This document shows, piece by piece, positions 35,191 through 48,462 of a stretch of 64,000 nucleotides of DNA. Positions within the stretch are counted from its first letter, which is position 1. Every line of letters starts with the position of its first letter. This stretch comes from Anaeramoeba flamelloides (taxonomy: Eukaryota; Metamonada; Anaeramoebidae): NCBI GenBank assembly GCA_027625915.1, contig JANTQA010000030.1, positions 2,356,001 to 2,420,000 on the forward strand, written 5' to 3'. The notes under the pieces are model-generated. The model worked only from the letters and a program-made list of their open reading frames with translations. It was not told the origin of the DNA and ran no database searches. A program made the position numbers and the translations under genes.

Positions 35191-35320
35191 ATTTCAAAAA
35201 TCCCCTCAACCAAAAATTATTAATCCACTTCAAAAGTCAACAAATTGAGATATTTTTTATATATTCTTTGCCTTCAAGTTTAAAATAGAAATAAAAAAAA
35301 ATTGTTCTTTTTACATTAAA

Positions 35321-35346
35321 GTGTTAGAGTTTTTCATTCTAACACT
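35321..35346. other. Short perfect hairpin
   Basis: GTGTTAGA, then a T-rich loop of about 10 nt, then TCTAACAC. It stands alone in gene-free DNA and no function is evident. Confidence 0.4.
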
Positions 35347-35569
35347 CTTTTCAAAAACTCGTGAGATTTTCCAAAGATAATAATTCTGGACTAACACACT
35401 TGAGTGATCCAAATAATATGTACACAAAGCCAAAATAATCTGAGTTTCATAATACCAGTATTTAAATTATAAATACGTCTAAAATTTCACTTTGTTTTAC
35501 ATGATTTTATTTTTATGAATTGAGTTTTCAAAAAAATAAGATGTTATTTGTGATTTTGTGTGAAAAGGA

Positions 35570-36045
35570 AATTGATTGAAAATAGGGTGACAATTTATAT
35601 ATATGAAATTCTAAAACCAGACAAATCGATGTCTTTTCTTCTTCTTGTTTATATGGAACATCTAATTTATCACCAAGTAGTATATCTAAGTTCAAATTGA
35701 TTTTGAAGGTAATAATCTTGATTTTAATAAATTTTAAATTATTAAAGCAATTTGTTGAAAATTTTTCATAGTTTACTCAATTTTTAGGTTATTTTTTTTT
35801 TTTTTTTGATAAAAATATTCTCGAAAATTAACTTTATTTATTGAGTTAACTTTTCTAATCTGATCCTTTATTATTAGAATTTCTTTTTAAATAATTTAAC
35901 TTAAGAAACAAGATCATGTTTGTTGGTTTTATGACAGTTTTTTTGGTTAGTTAATATTTAAGTAATCTATATAAAAAAAACATGCTTTTTATTTTGAAAC
36001 ACAGATTAAACTTATATGCACACATTATTTTGATAACAGTTCAGA
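35570..36045. repeat. Inverted-repeat element family D, copy 2
   Basis: The right arm is well kept (ATTTTGAAACACAGATTAAA... then TGCACACATTATTTTGATAA). The left arm is diverged. The interior shares GATTTTGAAGGTAATAATCT, GTTGAAAATTTTTCATAG and CTGATCCTTTATTATTAGAA with the other D copies. No coding frame. Confidence 0.6.
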
Positions 36046-36618
36046 AACAAAATTAACCTTCAACTTTCTATAAAAAATTGAAAGTTCAATTAAACACCAC
36101 AGGTACCTATTCCACATAGAAATTATCTAATTGAACAGACTTGACCTTTAAAACACTTTACACTTTTAACACAATCTCGTAAAACATTCACCATTAGGGA
36201 AAAGAACTTAAACACGTATTTGTAATTGGTTAACTGCAACGAAAAGTAAAATCATTTTTATAAAGAAACAAATTTAAACCAAAGAGTAATCTTTGTTATC
36301 TTTGAACCAATCAAACCAAAAAAAATAATTGGAATCCCCTTTCATATCAAAATCATATATGTGGTTTTGGAGATCTCTAAAATAGTCAATTTTTTCAACA
36401 AAATTTTATTGGTTGATCAGTTAAAGAAAAATGCATATCTAAAAGATAGTAAATTAAAAAAACAGAGATTCTGCTTAATCCACTATTTTGTCTTTAATCA
36501 TGGGTATTTCTTATATTAATAGATCTTAATTTTATTTTTTCAGGCCCCATTAAGGCTTCACTTTTAACAATTGTGTTTAACTTTTTTTCCCAAATAATCA
36601 TTTCAAATTAAATCATTT

Positions 36619-37307
36619 TACACTCAAAGGCGGCCCAGTTGTAATGGGTGAATTACATGTGTTTCGTGGGTTTTTATGGATATTAGAAATAAAAATTTTA
36701 TTCTGAAAATTTTCAAAATTGAAATCATTTTTTTTCACCCTTATTTGTTTTTTTTTTTTCGATTTTTTTGACACATAATTTAGTTGTAAATATTTTTTTT
36801 TATTACAAGATCAATAGTCACTTTGGAAAAACGTGTTATTTTAATGCCATTGAAACCGTGGAAATGATTGTTGAGAAAGCATATATTTCTATTGGAATTT
36901 TAATTTGATCTTTGATCTTGATATTTGTTTAATAAATGTGAAAAATTTTCACTTCATTTTTATTCCCTTTTTCTAATAGAGAACACAGATCCCAACCCAC
37001 TTCGTTTGAGGACTTGATTTCTAAAAGAAAAGTCTTAAAAATGCAGTGAAAATGGGTTACTCTTTATTATTCAAATACCAGTAGAAGATCAAAACGAACA
37101 TTGTTGTTTTTCTTAATATTGCCATAAGAATTTGAGTTTTTCAATTTTTAAGAAAAACTATTGATTTATTAGTTTTATTTCAGAGAATATCAACAATTCT
37201 TTGATGTGTATTATTCCGATTAGTTCTTTTATGTTCTTCAAGGGTTATTTATATAATATAATTGATATTTGAAAAAAAAGTTGGCCCCTTTGACTGAAAC
37301 AAAGTTT
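36619..37307. repeat. Inverted-repeat element family A, copy 2
   Basis: The left end CACTCAAAGGCGGCCCAGTT and the right end TTGGCCCCTTTGACTGAAAC match the termini of the copy at 2372-3077 in the same orientation. The interior is alignable along its whole length (for example TTAATAAATGTGAAAAATTT and TAAGAATTTGAGTTTTTCAA). Confidence 0.75.
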
Positions 37308-40300
37308 AGATAGTAAAATTTTTGTAATCTTTTTTTCAACAAATTTTATTTTTTATCTTGACTTTATTTAATTAAATAACTTTATGAATTTTATGTGATG
37401 CTAAAACTGAAAACCAATATAGTAATAAAAAAAAATTGTTTATCTTGATGTAAACTCAATTTCAAAATCATTGGCCCACTAAAAATCAAATTTTGAAAAT
37501 AAATATTATAATAAATTATATTTATCAAATATAATATTAAAATTACCATGTAATACCCAGTTCTATAAACTAGAAATATTTGTTTTTCATCTAATGAATA
37601 AAAGAAAAAAAAGTAAAATAAAAATAAAAAAAAATTGGTTCAGTTATTATGGAATTTAGTTTATTTTTAGACAATAGCCCCATAAAACCATAATTTCCCT
37701 TTTTTAATATTTTGAAAGAATATTAGTACAAATAATTTTTGCCTAGCCCGTATTTGTTGATTTTTATTATTCAAATGTCTTATTGAAAAACAATTTATTA
37801 TATTTTTTTTTCAGACTTTTAAATATCAATAGATTTCAATGGAAAGTTAATGTGAATGTTCTTATATATGTTGGAAAACTTTTAATATGTTTTATTTTCT
37901 TTCCTATCTCTACTTAATATTGAAGTATTTAATTTTATGTTAGAAAAAAATGTACTAAATTTTTAATGAGGTACTTTAAAATTTCAAAAATCGAACTTAG
38001 CTACAACTCACATAATAATCCATTTTATTAGATAATTGAAATGTTCTATTTTCCATTTTCTATTATTTAAAATTGTTTCAATTTCACTTAAAACTGAATA
38101 ATTTTTTTCAATTTGTTTTAAATAAATCTAATTACAAGTTAAAATTTCTTCAAAAAAATAAGATATATATTTAAAGGGAAAATTTCAAGAATTATTTTGG
38201 TAATAATTTCAAAGATATTTTACGAAAAAATAAAAAAAGTTGATTATTTTGTTAATTATAAAATAGTATCTAAAACGAAAAAAGATAAAATAAAAAAAAA
38301 ATAAAAAAAATTTTCCAGTATGTGTCAAAAAAATAGTATTTAATATTAAAATTATGTTAATAATAAAATGAATTATCTATTAAAAATATTTGATTTATTT
38401 AAAAAAAGTGTTATATTATAAATAAAGATGAAATCTGAAATTCTCTTTTCGATAGCAGAATTTTTAGAAATAAGAAAAAAAAGTAGTATTTTTTTTTGTA
38501 TATCTCAAAAATAGTTTGACTTGGATAACCTTTTTATAGAAAATTGTGTAAAAATAATTACTAAAAAATATTAATTAATACAAAAAATATTAAATTTAAT
38601 GATTTTGTAATCGATCGCAAAAAAAAATCATCATAAAAAAATGACTTAATTTCTCAAAATTTAATTATTCCAAAAATTATTTTCCCTATTATTTTAATTG
38701 TAGATATTAGTAAAATAATTTTTTTTCATCTCTTTTTATACTTTTTGGAGGATCTTGAACTTAAGAACACTAATATAATTTTTAATACACTAGCATATTT
38801 TTCAATAAACATAAATGTTCTGATGTTGCTACTTTGTCCTTAAGTATTATCAAAAAAAAAAAAAAAGTTCAATGTGGGAAATTTGTAGTTTGTGGGTTTA
38901 TGGATTTGTAATCTTTATCCATTGATGATATCATGGAATATAAACTAAAATTAAAAATTTTCCACACATTTTAAAAGGTCCAAACAATCACAATAATACA
39001 ATTTCATTCAAATTGGAAATATATTTTGATTTTTGTAAATATGCAAATCATTTTTCCATCTTTTTAGTTTTTTTTTTTCATTTCATTTATTGAATTACTT
39101 AACTTGTTTTTTTTGATCCAAAATTTTATTTCACCAGTTGATATTAGGTAATAGGTGAGTTGTTCCAAATAGAATATCTCAAATAAAATTAGTTGGTAGT
39201 ATCTAACATTTGATCGATCAATATTCCTAATAGAATTTCAACAAATTTACTAATCAATTTTTTTGTTTTGCTATCATCTAAATTTTTAACAAGCCCTTTG
39301 ATTTATTTTATTGATAGTTATTTATTTTTTGTTTTGTGAGTATTGTAATTTATAAACAACTGTTGACATTTCAATTAGTGAATGGTTCTAATTTGATATA
39401 GCTTCTAGAATTATTAAATAAGTTTATTTTTCCACAAATTGAATTTTGGTGTGTTCAAAAATTTGAATTGGGGTTTATATTCCAAATTCCTTATACCTGA
39501 AAAAAAAAAATGAATTTTTATAGTTCATGATATCTTAAAGAGTTATAAAGTTAAATTCATAATTTTTCGAACTGTACATACCCCATATTAACATATATGA
39601 AAGTTCATTTCACTAAAAGTAACCAGCCAAAAACAAAAAAAAAAAAACCAAATTTAGAATCAATAAACACGCAATTGTTTGAAAATAAGAGAAATTGGAA
39701 AAATTGGATACAAGTTGATATTGATAAAATAAATTTCTTGAACAAACTATTAATTTAAAAAATTATAAAATGTTATACAAATATTGGAACTTACAGAGGA
39801 ATATCAAATCAGAAAATTCTATTTTTTTTTTTTTTTTTTTTTTTTTTGGAAAATTAAAAACGTTGACAATAAGATTTTTTAATAAGTAAATATCTTTATT
39901 TGAATTGAAATTATAAAGAAACCCTTTTATTAAAGTTAATTTTGAGCCCCAAACAGTTTTTTTCAAATTTTTTATTGAAATAAACAAATGAAAAGATTTC
40001 TAAAAAAAAAAAAAACAAAATAAGGAAAATAATTTTGAATAAATTTGAAAAAAAGATCTTGTTTAAAAAAATTTAAATTTTTTTTGAGAATTATTCTGGA
40101 TTAAAATTCAGAAATAGTTTCTATTTATTTAATAAAAGTGGTATCTTTTAACTTTTAATGGGATTAGATAATTATAAAATGGTCATCATAAAGATTTTTG
40201 TCTCAAATTAAAGTCCTTTGCTATTCGGGTTTAATGAAATAATTCTCATAGTTAAAGAAACTATAAAAAATCTTTTTAAAATATTATTTGACAATAAAGA

Positions 40301-41519
40301 GAATCAGATTTTTTACATATGATCACCAACAAAAAAATCTTCATTTTGTAATTTTTTTTTTATTCCAGGATTGACTCAATAATCATCTAAATGAAAAAAA
40401 AAACAAAGACTGGTTATTTTTATTACTTTTTTATAAAGCCAACTGTATTATCAATATATTCCGACATTTCAGAAATCAATTTGCCAAAGGAATCTATAAA
40501 GTTACTTTTTTAATTTTTTTAAAAAAGTTATTTTTTAATGACTACTCTACAATACGAGACAAATTTAAGAAAAATAATTTTCCACCTTAAATTCCGAATA
40601 TAGATATTTCAATCATTTAATTTATCTCAAAAAGAATATTATTTTATTCTAAAAATCTTGAATAATTCAAAATACAAGTCTCCTTTTTAATTTATAAAGA
40701 CCAACTTTTTATTCTATTTTATTAATCAAAATTTTGTAGTAATTTGAACACTATCAGCAATAAAATGTTTTGTTTGTAATTATAAGGCATTATAATCTCA
40801 GACAAATGGTCATGGACTTAACCCCTATAAGGTGAATTTTTCATTATCCTATTGATAGAAAACAAATTTATCACATCTTTTGGGGAATTTTCAATTCAAT
40901 TCTCAAAATAAAAAAAGAAATCATTATTAAACCTTCAATTCAAATAAAATGATGAATATTAGGATTTTATTTAAAGAAAAAAATAATTAAAAAAAAAAAA
41001 GTCTCCAATGTTCTCATTACAAAAATCTTATAAAATATTATTCTTTTATTTTTCTTTTTAATACAGTACACTTAATTGTGATATTCAGCGAAATTCTAAC
41101 CATTTTTTTTTTAATATTATCTTTCAAACTGCAAGAAACTTCAATAAGTTCTATTTTCAAGAGTGTGCTATTAAATTGTTTTTTTTAACCACTTTTTCAA
41201 AAAAACATTACAACTAAAATTGTATTTACACTCAAAAAAAATAAATCAAATTCAAAAAAATATTTTGTTCGAAAAATTAGTTCCAAGCAAAAAAATTATC
41301 ACAAAAAAACAGAATTTTATGTATTAGAGGGTATATTGAAATATAAATGTTTTACTAAAAATAATGTTGTTTGTTGCATTAATAAATAAATCAAAAAAAA
41401 AATAAATTACCAAAATAAAAGAAATCTAAAATCCCAAAAAAATTCATCCCTGTCATATATAAAATAGGGGAGATAAAAAAACAAAAATAGCAAAAAAAAT
41501 AAAGAGTATGGTAGGAATA

Positions 41520-42598
41520 TTATTTCTTTTTTAATAGCATTTTCTTATACATATTACGTTTTTTGTCTTGTTCTGCGATTTTTTTTTTTTTATAGAAATT
41601 TAATTTGCTTTTCATTATCTTATTTTGAGGATCAATTTCTACCCCATATGAAAAAACCTTGATTGCTTCATCATAGTCCAGCTTACCACCATAAGACAGC
41701 CCCTTTCGGTATATTGCCTTAGGGTTTTTGGGATCCAATTTGAGTGCCTCCTCACAGTTCTTTAATGATTTGGCAAATTTTTCAAGCTTAATTTCAGACA
41801 TCGAGGCATTGAGCAAGAGTGTTGTTTGAAGACCAACAACTTGTTTTTTTTCTTCAGGTTCAAGGGTTCTTCTTGGAATCTTTTTAACTGACTCTAAAGA
41901 TTCAAGGTATTTTCCTTCTGCTTCTTGGAATTTTCTTGTTTTAAAAAAGGTGTTGCCCTCGTTTTTTAATTCTGTCAATTTAAGCATTTGGTTCTCTAGG
42001 CAAACAGAATTGTCAATGTTGAGTACCTCAATTTCAAAAACAAGTGTAGAGTTTGCTGGGATCTTGGATCCGATTTTTTGGTTACCCTTTTTTTTTTTTT
42101 TTTTTTTTGAAGATGAAGTTAAAAAAATTAAAAAAAAGTAAATATTCAGCTGGTTTTTTTGAATTTTAATGTAGAGTTGTTATTTTCTCTTTTCTATTGT
42201 CGTTTTTTCTTTTTGTTTTTTTGTTTTTTGTTTTTTCTTTCTTCGGTCTTCTTTCTTGATTTGATTAAAAAAAAGAGAAAAAATTTTGGTTGTTTTTTTG
42301 TTTATTTTGGTGGTTTACTTACATATCCTAATTCTGGTTCTATAGTGAAAATTGCAATTTCACCTTGGCGCATAGTAAGGATTCCAATCTCCCAGCCATC
42401 TATAACCCTTTTACTTCCAACTTCAAATTCAAATGGTGTTTCACGTTGTCTTGATGAGTCAAAAGGTGTCCCATCTAAAGTAGTATTCACATAATGAATA
42501 CGCACCTTTGATAATTTTTTAGGATGTTCACCAGATCCTTCGCGAATTACTTTTTTAATAATTTTTCCATTTGCTAGCTCAACTAATTTACTTGTCAT
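41520..42598 (-). CDS. FKBP-type prolyl isomerase with TPR domain (2 exons)
   Basis: Exons are 42598-42323 and 42086-41520 (280 residues). The 236-bp intron runs from GTAAGT to AAAAG. The FKBP fold spans residues about 5-115. Pocket residues of FKBP12 type are present: HY (35-36), FDSS (46-49), FEF (57-59), VIDGW (65-69), the ELGYG turn that spans the splice junction, and LVFEIEVL. So it should be an active peptidyl-prolyl isomerase. Residues about 126-245 are TPR helices (ELKNEGNTFFKTRKFQEAEG, KNCEEALKLDPKNPKAIYRK, EVDPQN-type ends), followed by a Lys-rich tail (KMLLKKK). Such proteins bind the EEVD end of Hsp90. Upstream codons to 42631 are open but lack ATG, so the Met of MTSKLVEL is taken as start. 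The name could be FKBP4/5-like or plant FKBP-TPR-like. Confidence 0.92.
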
Positions 42599-43156
42599 GT
42601 TATTAAAGGTGGGCTTTGTAATAAAAATCAATATTTAAAAAACTAACAAAAAATATTTTAGAAAAAAATGATTAATTTATTTCTTAGTTAACACCGTCTC
42701 GATACTTTGGATCAATTCACCATTTAACATTATACTTAAGATTTTCACTCAACTTTGGAACAAGTTGTAAAAATTAGTTATTCAGTTAACTCAAAATCAA
42801 AATGAAATGTTGTAAATTTCCAAATTGAATTTTTTTGAATTTTTAAGGGATTAATTTTTACTCATGAAATGTGGAAGACTAAAATATCCTGTTATTTGTG
42901 GTAACTCGTCCGAGTTCTCTTCTATTCATGGTCGCACAAAGAGGAAAATCTTCAAAAAGTTGATCTAAACTTTGACTCAAGATCTTGAGGTCATAAAAAA
43001 TTCAAAATTTTTGAATAAAATAATATTGTGGATTAACACAAATCCCAAGTTTGAATTATCAACATTTAAGCGATAAGATTTTAAAAATATATCTTTGTAT
43101 TTCCTCTTATAGGAGTATTTGTTAATAAACAGTTAAAGTATCGAAAAAAATTTTTG

Positions 43157-43862
43157 GTTATTAAGGGTCTAGCCATTATGGTGAAATTTTTTTTTCTAAA
43201 ATGGAAAAAAACTTTTTGTTAATTTTTATGAAGAGCTTCAATCAATCAAAAACCAACCAACCTATGATGTACAATCGATCTCCAAAAATCAACAACCAAA
43301 AATCAGGACATTTTTAGAAAAAAGCGCCAAAGAGCAACACTCAATTTCCAATTAGAATGGTTGTGAATTACAATTCTGAAAACAACTATTTCAGTTTTGA
43401 AGTGTAGCTCTTTGGCGCTTTTTGAGATCTCAGTGATTTTTCTTTTCTTTTTTTTTTCATTTTTCATTTTTTAAATGAGTTAAAAAATATTTCAAGAATG
43501 TTACAAAATCCTTGCTTGGTCAAATTTAGAGGGTTACAAAATTACCTCAAATCAGATTAAATCGAATTAAATTGATTGCAAAATTCAAGAAAGTAATTTG
43601 TTTTAAATTAAAGAAATTTAAACCTTTTGAAAATGAGAAAAGATGAATTTTTTTTTAAATTTTGATTTTTTGAAATTGAGAACTCTTTCAAACTTATTTT
43701 TATTCGTTGAATTTTTTGTCAAAGATGATCCAATAAAATTTTTTTTTGTTATTTGAATTTTGTCAACCAAAAGAAGGGCTATTTCAAAATACCCTTTTTT
43801 TTTTCTCAAGTAATCTCTTGGGTATGGAGCATTTTCACGGTAAATGACTAGACCCTTAAAGA
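43157..43862. repeat. Inverted-repeat element family H, copy 2
   Basis: It opens with TTAAGGGTCTAGCCATTATG and closes with GTAAATGACTAGACCCTTAA. The interior CAATTTCCAATTAGAATGG is the reverse complement of the corresponding part of the copy at 29989-30755. It also carries a hairpin with arms AAAGCGCCAAAGAG and CTCTTTGGCGCTTT (about 43322-43421). Confidence 0.75.
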
Positions 43863-44379
43863 TAATTTTGTAATATTTTTACAAAAGTTTTGAAATATTA
43901 TTATAAATTATTTTGTTAACATTGTAATGTATAAAAATATTTATTATTGGAATTTTAAGGTAACTAATTATCCAACCAATTTTCAAAAAAAAAAAAAAAA
44001 AATGGGTTTACAAGTACTATCAGCCAAATTTTTAAATAAATCGCAATTAATGTATGTTTCTAAATTTCAAATTGAATAGTGGTTTAAAAGAATTCATAGA
44101 ATAAGAATTTTGTATGAATTTTGTGATTTAAAAACCGATTATATAATTATTGTGTTATCTGATTAATTTTTATTATTTTTTGGATACACAAAGTTAGTTT
44201 TCAGATTTACCTCTAAAATCAATGTTTTTTAATTATCTCTTCCTATATAAAAGGAAAGATTTTATTATATTCTAAGATTATAAATATATCACAGGTGTTG
44301 CAATATTTTGTTTTAAAATAGCGAACGGCTTATAAAATCGTTTTTTTTTTTTTTTTGATTTTTTTTACATGTTTTTTTA

Positions 44380-45082
44380 CACTACAAGGAAAATTTAAAC
44401 ACCGAAAATGAAATTTAGCTAAAACTCTACATTGGATTTCAGTTATACTTCTTTTATAAATTATTCTTTCAAAGTTATCATAATTTTATGTAATAAAAAA
44501 AGGAAAGCTATTAAACTCATGAAAATCTGAATACCCCCCATTTCAAAAATACCAACTTTTGAAAAAAAGACCTATTTTTGAGGTATTTTTTTAATGAAAA
44601 AAGTTGAAATGAATTAATTTTTGATTGAACATTAAGATTGAAAAAAGAATAAATGTTAAAGCAATTTGCAGAAAAAAATCGGGAATGTATATAAAAACTC
44701 AAACCTGGAAACAAATAAAATGATAAAAAATATTCCAAAAACAGATAAAAAATCAGATTTTCAATTTAATTTCGCGATATCTTTTGATTGAAATATTTTG
44801 TGCTATTTTAAAATTGAAAATGTGTTTCTTTTTAGACTATTAAAAAAATACTTGAAAAATATCTCTCTAATAAGTCAATTAAAAAATTCAAAAATTTTAC
44901 AATTAAAAATGAAAAAAATATTCCACAAGATTTCATTTTTTTTTCAATTCCTATTAATATCTATTAAAGTTGTAAACCTTTTTGAAATTTTTTAGGTAAA
45001 ATAATGTTTATTATCTGGGTTTATTTCAAAAATACAAATTTTAAAGATTTTTTTTTGAAAAAATTTTCCTTGTCTTGTAGTT
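44380..45082. repeat. Inverted-repeat element family C, copy 1
   Basis: The left end is CACTACAAGGAAAATTT and the right end AAATTTTCCTTGTCTTGTAG. The interior (TTTCAGTTATACTTCTTTTA, AAAATCTGAATACCCC, TAAAACTCAAACCTGGAAAC) is closely matched by the two head-to-tail copies at 50000-51399. Confidence 0.8.
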
Positions 45083-45945
45083 TCACATATTTTTTTATTT
45101 TTTTGTTTTTTGAAAAAGTCCTAGAATTCTTTTTAAATCAAACTTTTCGGTTTATGGGATGTTAAAAAAAGACAAAAAAAAAACGAAAAAATTATGAAAA
45201 AAAAAATAATAATTTAAAGATCTGATTTAATTGCATAAAAACATTTAAAAACAATTGATATTAATAATTTTTCATTTAAGTGATGTATTTTGAATTCAAA
45301 ATCAAGAAAATGGTTTGATTTTCTATTTTGAAAACACCAAGGTAATACAAAGTATGGGCTTAGTTTGAAACTCTTGAAAATTATAAACTCTTTAGATATG
45401 AGAATAAGAATTATTTTTTTTAAAAAAATTAATAGTTGGTAAAGAAAAGTGGTTAATATTTAACTTTTTTTACAATTCCAAAGTAGATTAGATTAACTTA
45501 CCTAATTTTTTTGTGTGTTGGTTAAATAAAAATATATATATAGACCAAACAAACGAATTTTACTCTTCGCTTATACATGGAAAACGCGTTTAATAAAACT
45601 AAAAAAAAAAATTCTTACCTGTTCGTTACTTTGAAATTACATCTCTTTTAAAAATAATAAAAAAAATCAATTAAATGTAATAATAATAAAATTAAAAATC
45701 AATTTCCTCAATATTTATTATCCTTCTAATCGTTAACCAAAACTGAGTATTATTAAAAGAGATAAATATAATTAGATTGAAAGAAAATCAACCAATTTTA
45801 TGAACGAAGAGTTATATAAAGAGAACAATATATATTTTTAAATTCTGAAAGAGAGTCGAACAAGAGAAAATATGATAAAGAAACAATATTTAATAAGGTA
45901 AAATAAAAAAAAAATTGACTGAAAAACAAAGGAAAGCAGAGCAAA

Positions 45946-48423
45946 TTAAATTTTTCCAAGGAGCCACATAAGGAGAGAACCTTGAGCCCACATTCTGTTT
46001 TCTGCTTCGTCAAATACGACAGATTGTGGTCCATCAATAATTTCGGCAGTTACTTCGTCCCCACGTGTAGCTGGGAGGCAATTCATGAAGATACAGTCTT
46101 CTTTAGCGTGAGACATAAGTTTGCTGTTTACTTGCCATGGCATAAATTTCTTTAATCTTTCTTCTCTTTCTTCCTTTGGGATATGGTATGACATCCATGA
46201 ATCGTTGTAAATAACATCTACACCTTTAACGGCTTCAACAGGATCAGCAACAACCTTGACAACACCACCGGTCTTTTTACAAATTTCTGCACATTCATCT
46301 AAGACTTCTTGTTCAATTTTGAATTCTTCTCCAGATGGTCCTGAAACACGGATTTCCATTCCAACAAGGGCACATCCTCTCATTAACCCATATGTTACAT
46401 TGTTTCTACAATCACCAACATATGCCATTTTAAGTCCTTCGAAGCTTCCTTTCTTTTCCAAGACTATTGATTGTTAGAAAGTTTTTGTTAAAAAAATAAT
46501 AGATTTTTTTTTAGTTTCAGGAATCGTAAAATATTGAAAAAGAAAAGAAATTTTTTTTTTTTTTATCTCAGATTATGTGCAATTAGGTATTATTTAAAAA
46601 GATGAATTTAGCCAACAACATAAAATGATTTTGATTTTTCTCTTAACTATGTACAACTGTCAATTGAATAAAGAAAAAATATATGATGTTTTTTTGTTTT
46701 TTTTTTTTTAATATTATCTCATATTTGTTTTTATTTTGCTTGCTCTTGAATTCAAGAATTTGGAGTTTAAAAAACAAGCTTTGGTAATTATCCTTAGAAT
46801 TTAAAAAAAAAAAAAAAAAAGTGAGAAATTTTTATGTTTGTGTTTTTTTTACAAGGTTAATATTATTTTGGTTATGATTTTTGATCTTTATTATCTGAAG
46901 AAATGGTTTCAGCTTAATCCTTGTTATTTTCATCGTAAGAAAAAAAATGTGTATCATCATCGTTATTATAATTAGTAAATAGAAAAAAATTTTTTCAACT
47001 TGTGAAATGTTCTTTTGTTAAAAAATGAAATTGTTATATTCTTCATAAATAGTAGAATTTGATTATTTGTTTCGTTGTTTAATTTTCTTTCTTGTATAAT
47101 AATTTATGAGTCCAAAAAATGTGACCATACAAATATTTTGCATGTGTTTAATTGTTATGATTTTTTTAATTGTTATTCATCTTTAATTAGATCAATATTT
47201 AATTTTTAAACAATAAAGCAATTTTAAAAAATGTTAGACGTTACAAATTTTTAATACCGATAAATTCAGATAAATTTAAGAAAATTTTTAGTTCAATTTC
47301 CATTTTTGTAATCTATTAGATCAACTTTTCAAAAAACTCAAGAAAAAGAATCATATGAAATTACATCCATTTTTACAAAGTTTCTGAACATTTAAACAAA
47401 GAGAATGCTTTATTCAAATCTTGCGTAAAAAAATTTCCAAAATGGAAAATCAAATAAAAATTATCAGATATTTATTTGAATTTATCAGAATCTGTTGCGA
47501 AAATAGTTCTTTTGAAATTTCTTGGCAATTTGTAGGATAATTTTAAAAACTTTTTGTAATAATTTTTGATAATAACTTTACTGGTATTTGAATTTGAAAT
47601 TATAAAAAATATTTTCATTTATTTCTTTAATTATCGAAAATCTACATTTTAATTTTATTCCCAATACATTATGGATAAATTATCACTTTTTTTTATCTCA
47701 TTTTGAACGTTTGTATCGATTAGTTTTGAGATAATTCATTTTAAAAACTTATTTGAACTTTTGTTTTATTAATTAGTCCAGGTTTATGAGCCAAAAAAAA
47801 AAAGTATCTAATTTAATACAGACAAACTATAGTTTATATTTTATTTTCAAAAACCGTTTTTAGACTGTTAATATAGAGATCACCTTATGTTTGATTAGAA
47901 ATTTAGAATTTTTCAATTAAAGATTAATTTCAGAAAAAGGAAAATTTTTTTCCAATATAAATTTTAAATTAAAGTATTTACAATATTAAAATTTCCTTTG
48001 TTTATTTATCAATGTTTGTGGTTAAATTTTGAAAAAAAGAGAGTTTTCAAATTTCTATAGTAAGATATATGGTATTAAAAAAAAACTAAATAAGAATTGA
48101 TTTTTTATTCTTATTTTTTTTATCGGTTTAACCCCAAGATTTGTTTGACTCATAATAAAAGTGGTTAAAGTCAAAAGAAATGGATTAAAAAAAAAATTCA
48201 ATTAAAAAAAAAGAAAAGAGAAAAACTCGAAAAAAAAAAAAAAAATTAGATAGAAAGGTGAAATTTTTACTTGTTTGGAGATCTGCTAAAATTTGACATG
48301 GGTGACCAAAGTCATCTATTGTTAAAGAGATAATAAATCAGTTTGGATTTTTTGATTGAAAGACAAAAAAAAAAAAAATAAAAAATAAAAAGAAGAAAAA
48401 AATTATTTAAATGCAAAAAAGAG

Positions 48424-48462
<39 letters not shown>

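Larger units (their letters stand above)
32374..41519. other. 9-kb gene-poor region rich in short inverted repeats
   Basis: No gene was recognised. Supported content is element E copy 1 (34033-34526), two L elements (34605-34836 and 34957-35190), a small hairpin at 35321-35346, element D copy 2 (35570-36045) and element A copy 2 (36619-37307). There are many A/T homopolymers, including a 26-T run near 39822. A weak exon-like stretch follows CTATTTCAG at about 33417 (TIEKQLKFELKTLKYFPR..., stop at 33506). I do not call it a gene. From about 37.3 to 41.5 kb I see only AT-rich DNA. Confidence 0.5.
42599..45945. other. Intergenic region with elements H and C
   Basis: It holds element H copy 2 (43157-43862) and element C copy 1 (44380-45082). 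Short frames at 43618-43809 and 44517-44995 lie inside these repeats and are not genes. The remainder is plain AT-rich DNA. Confidence 0.6.
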
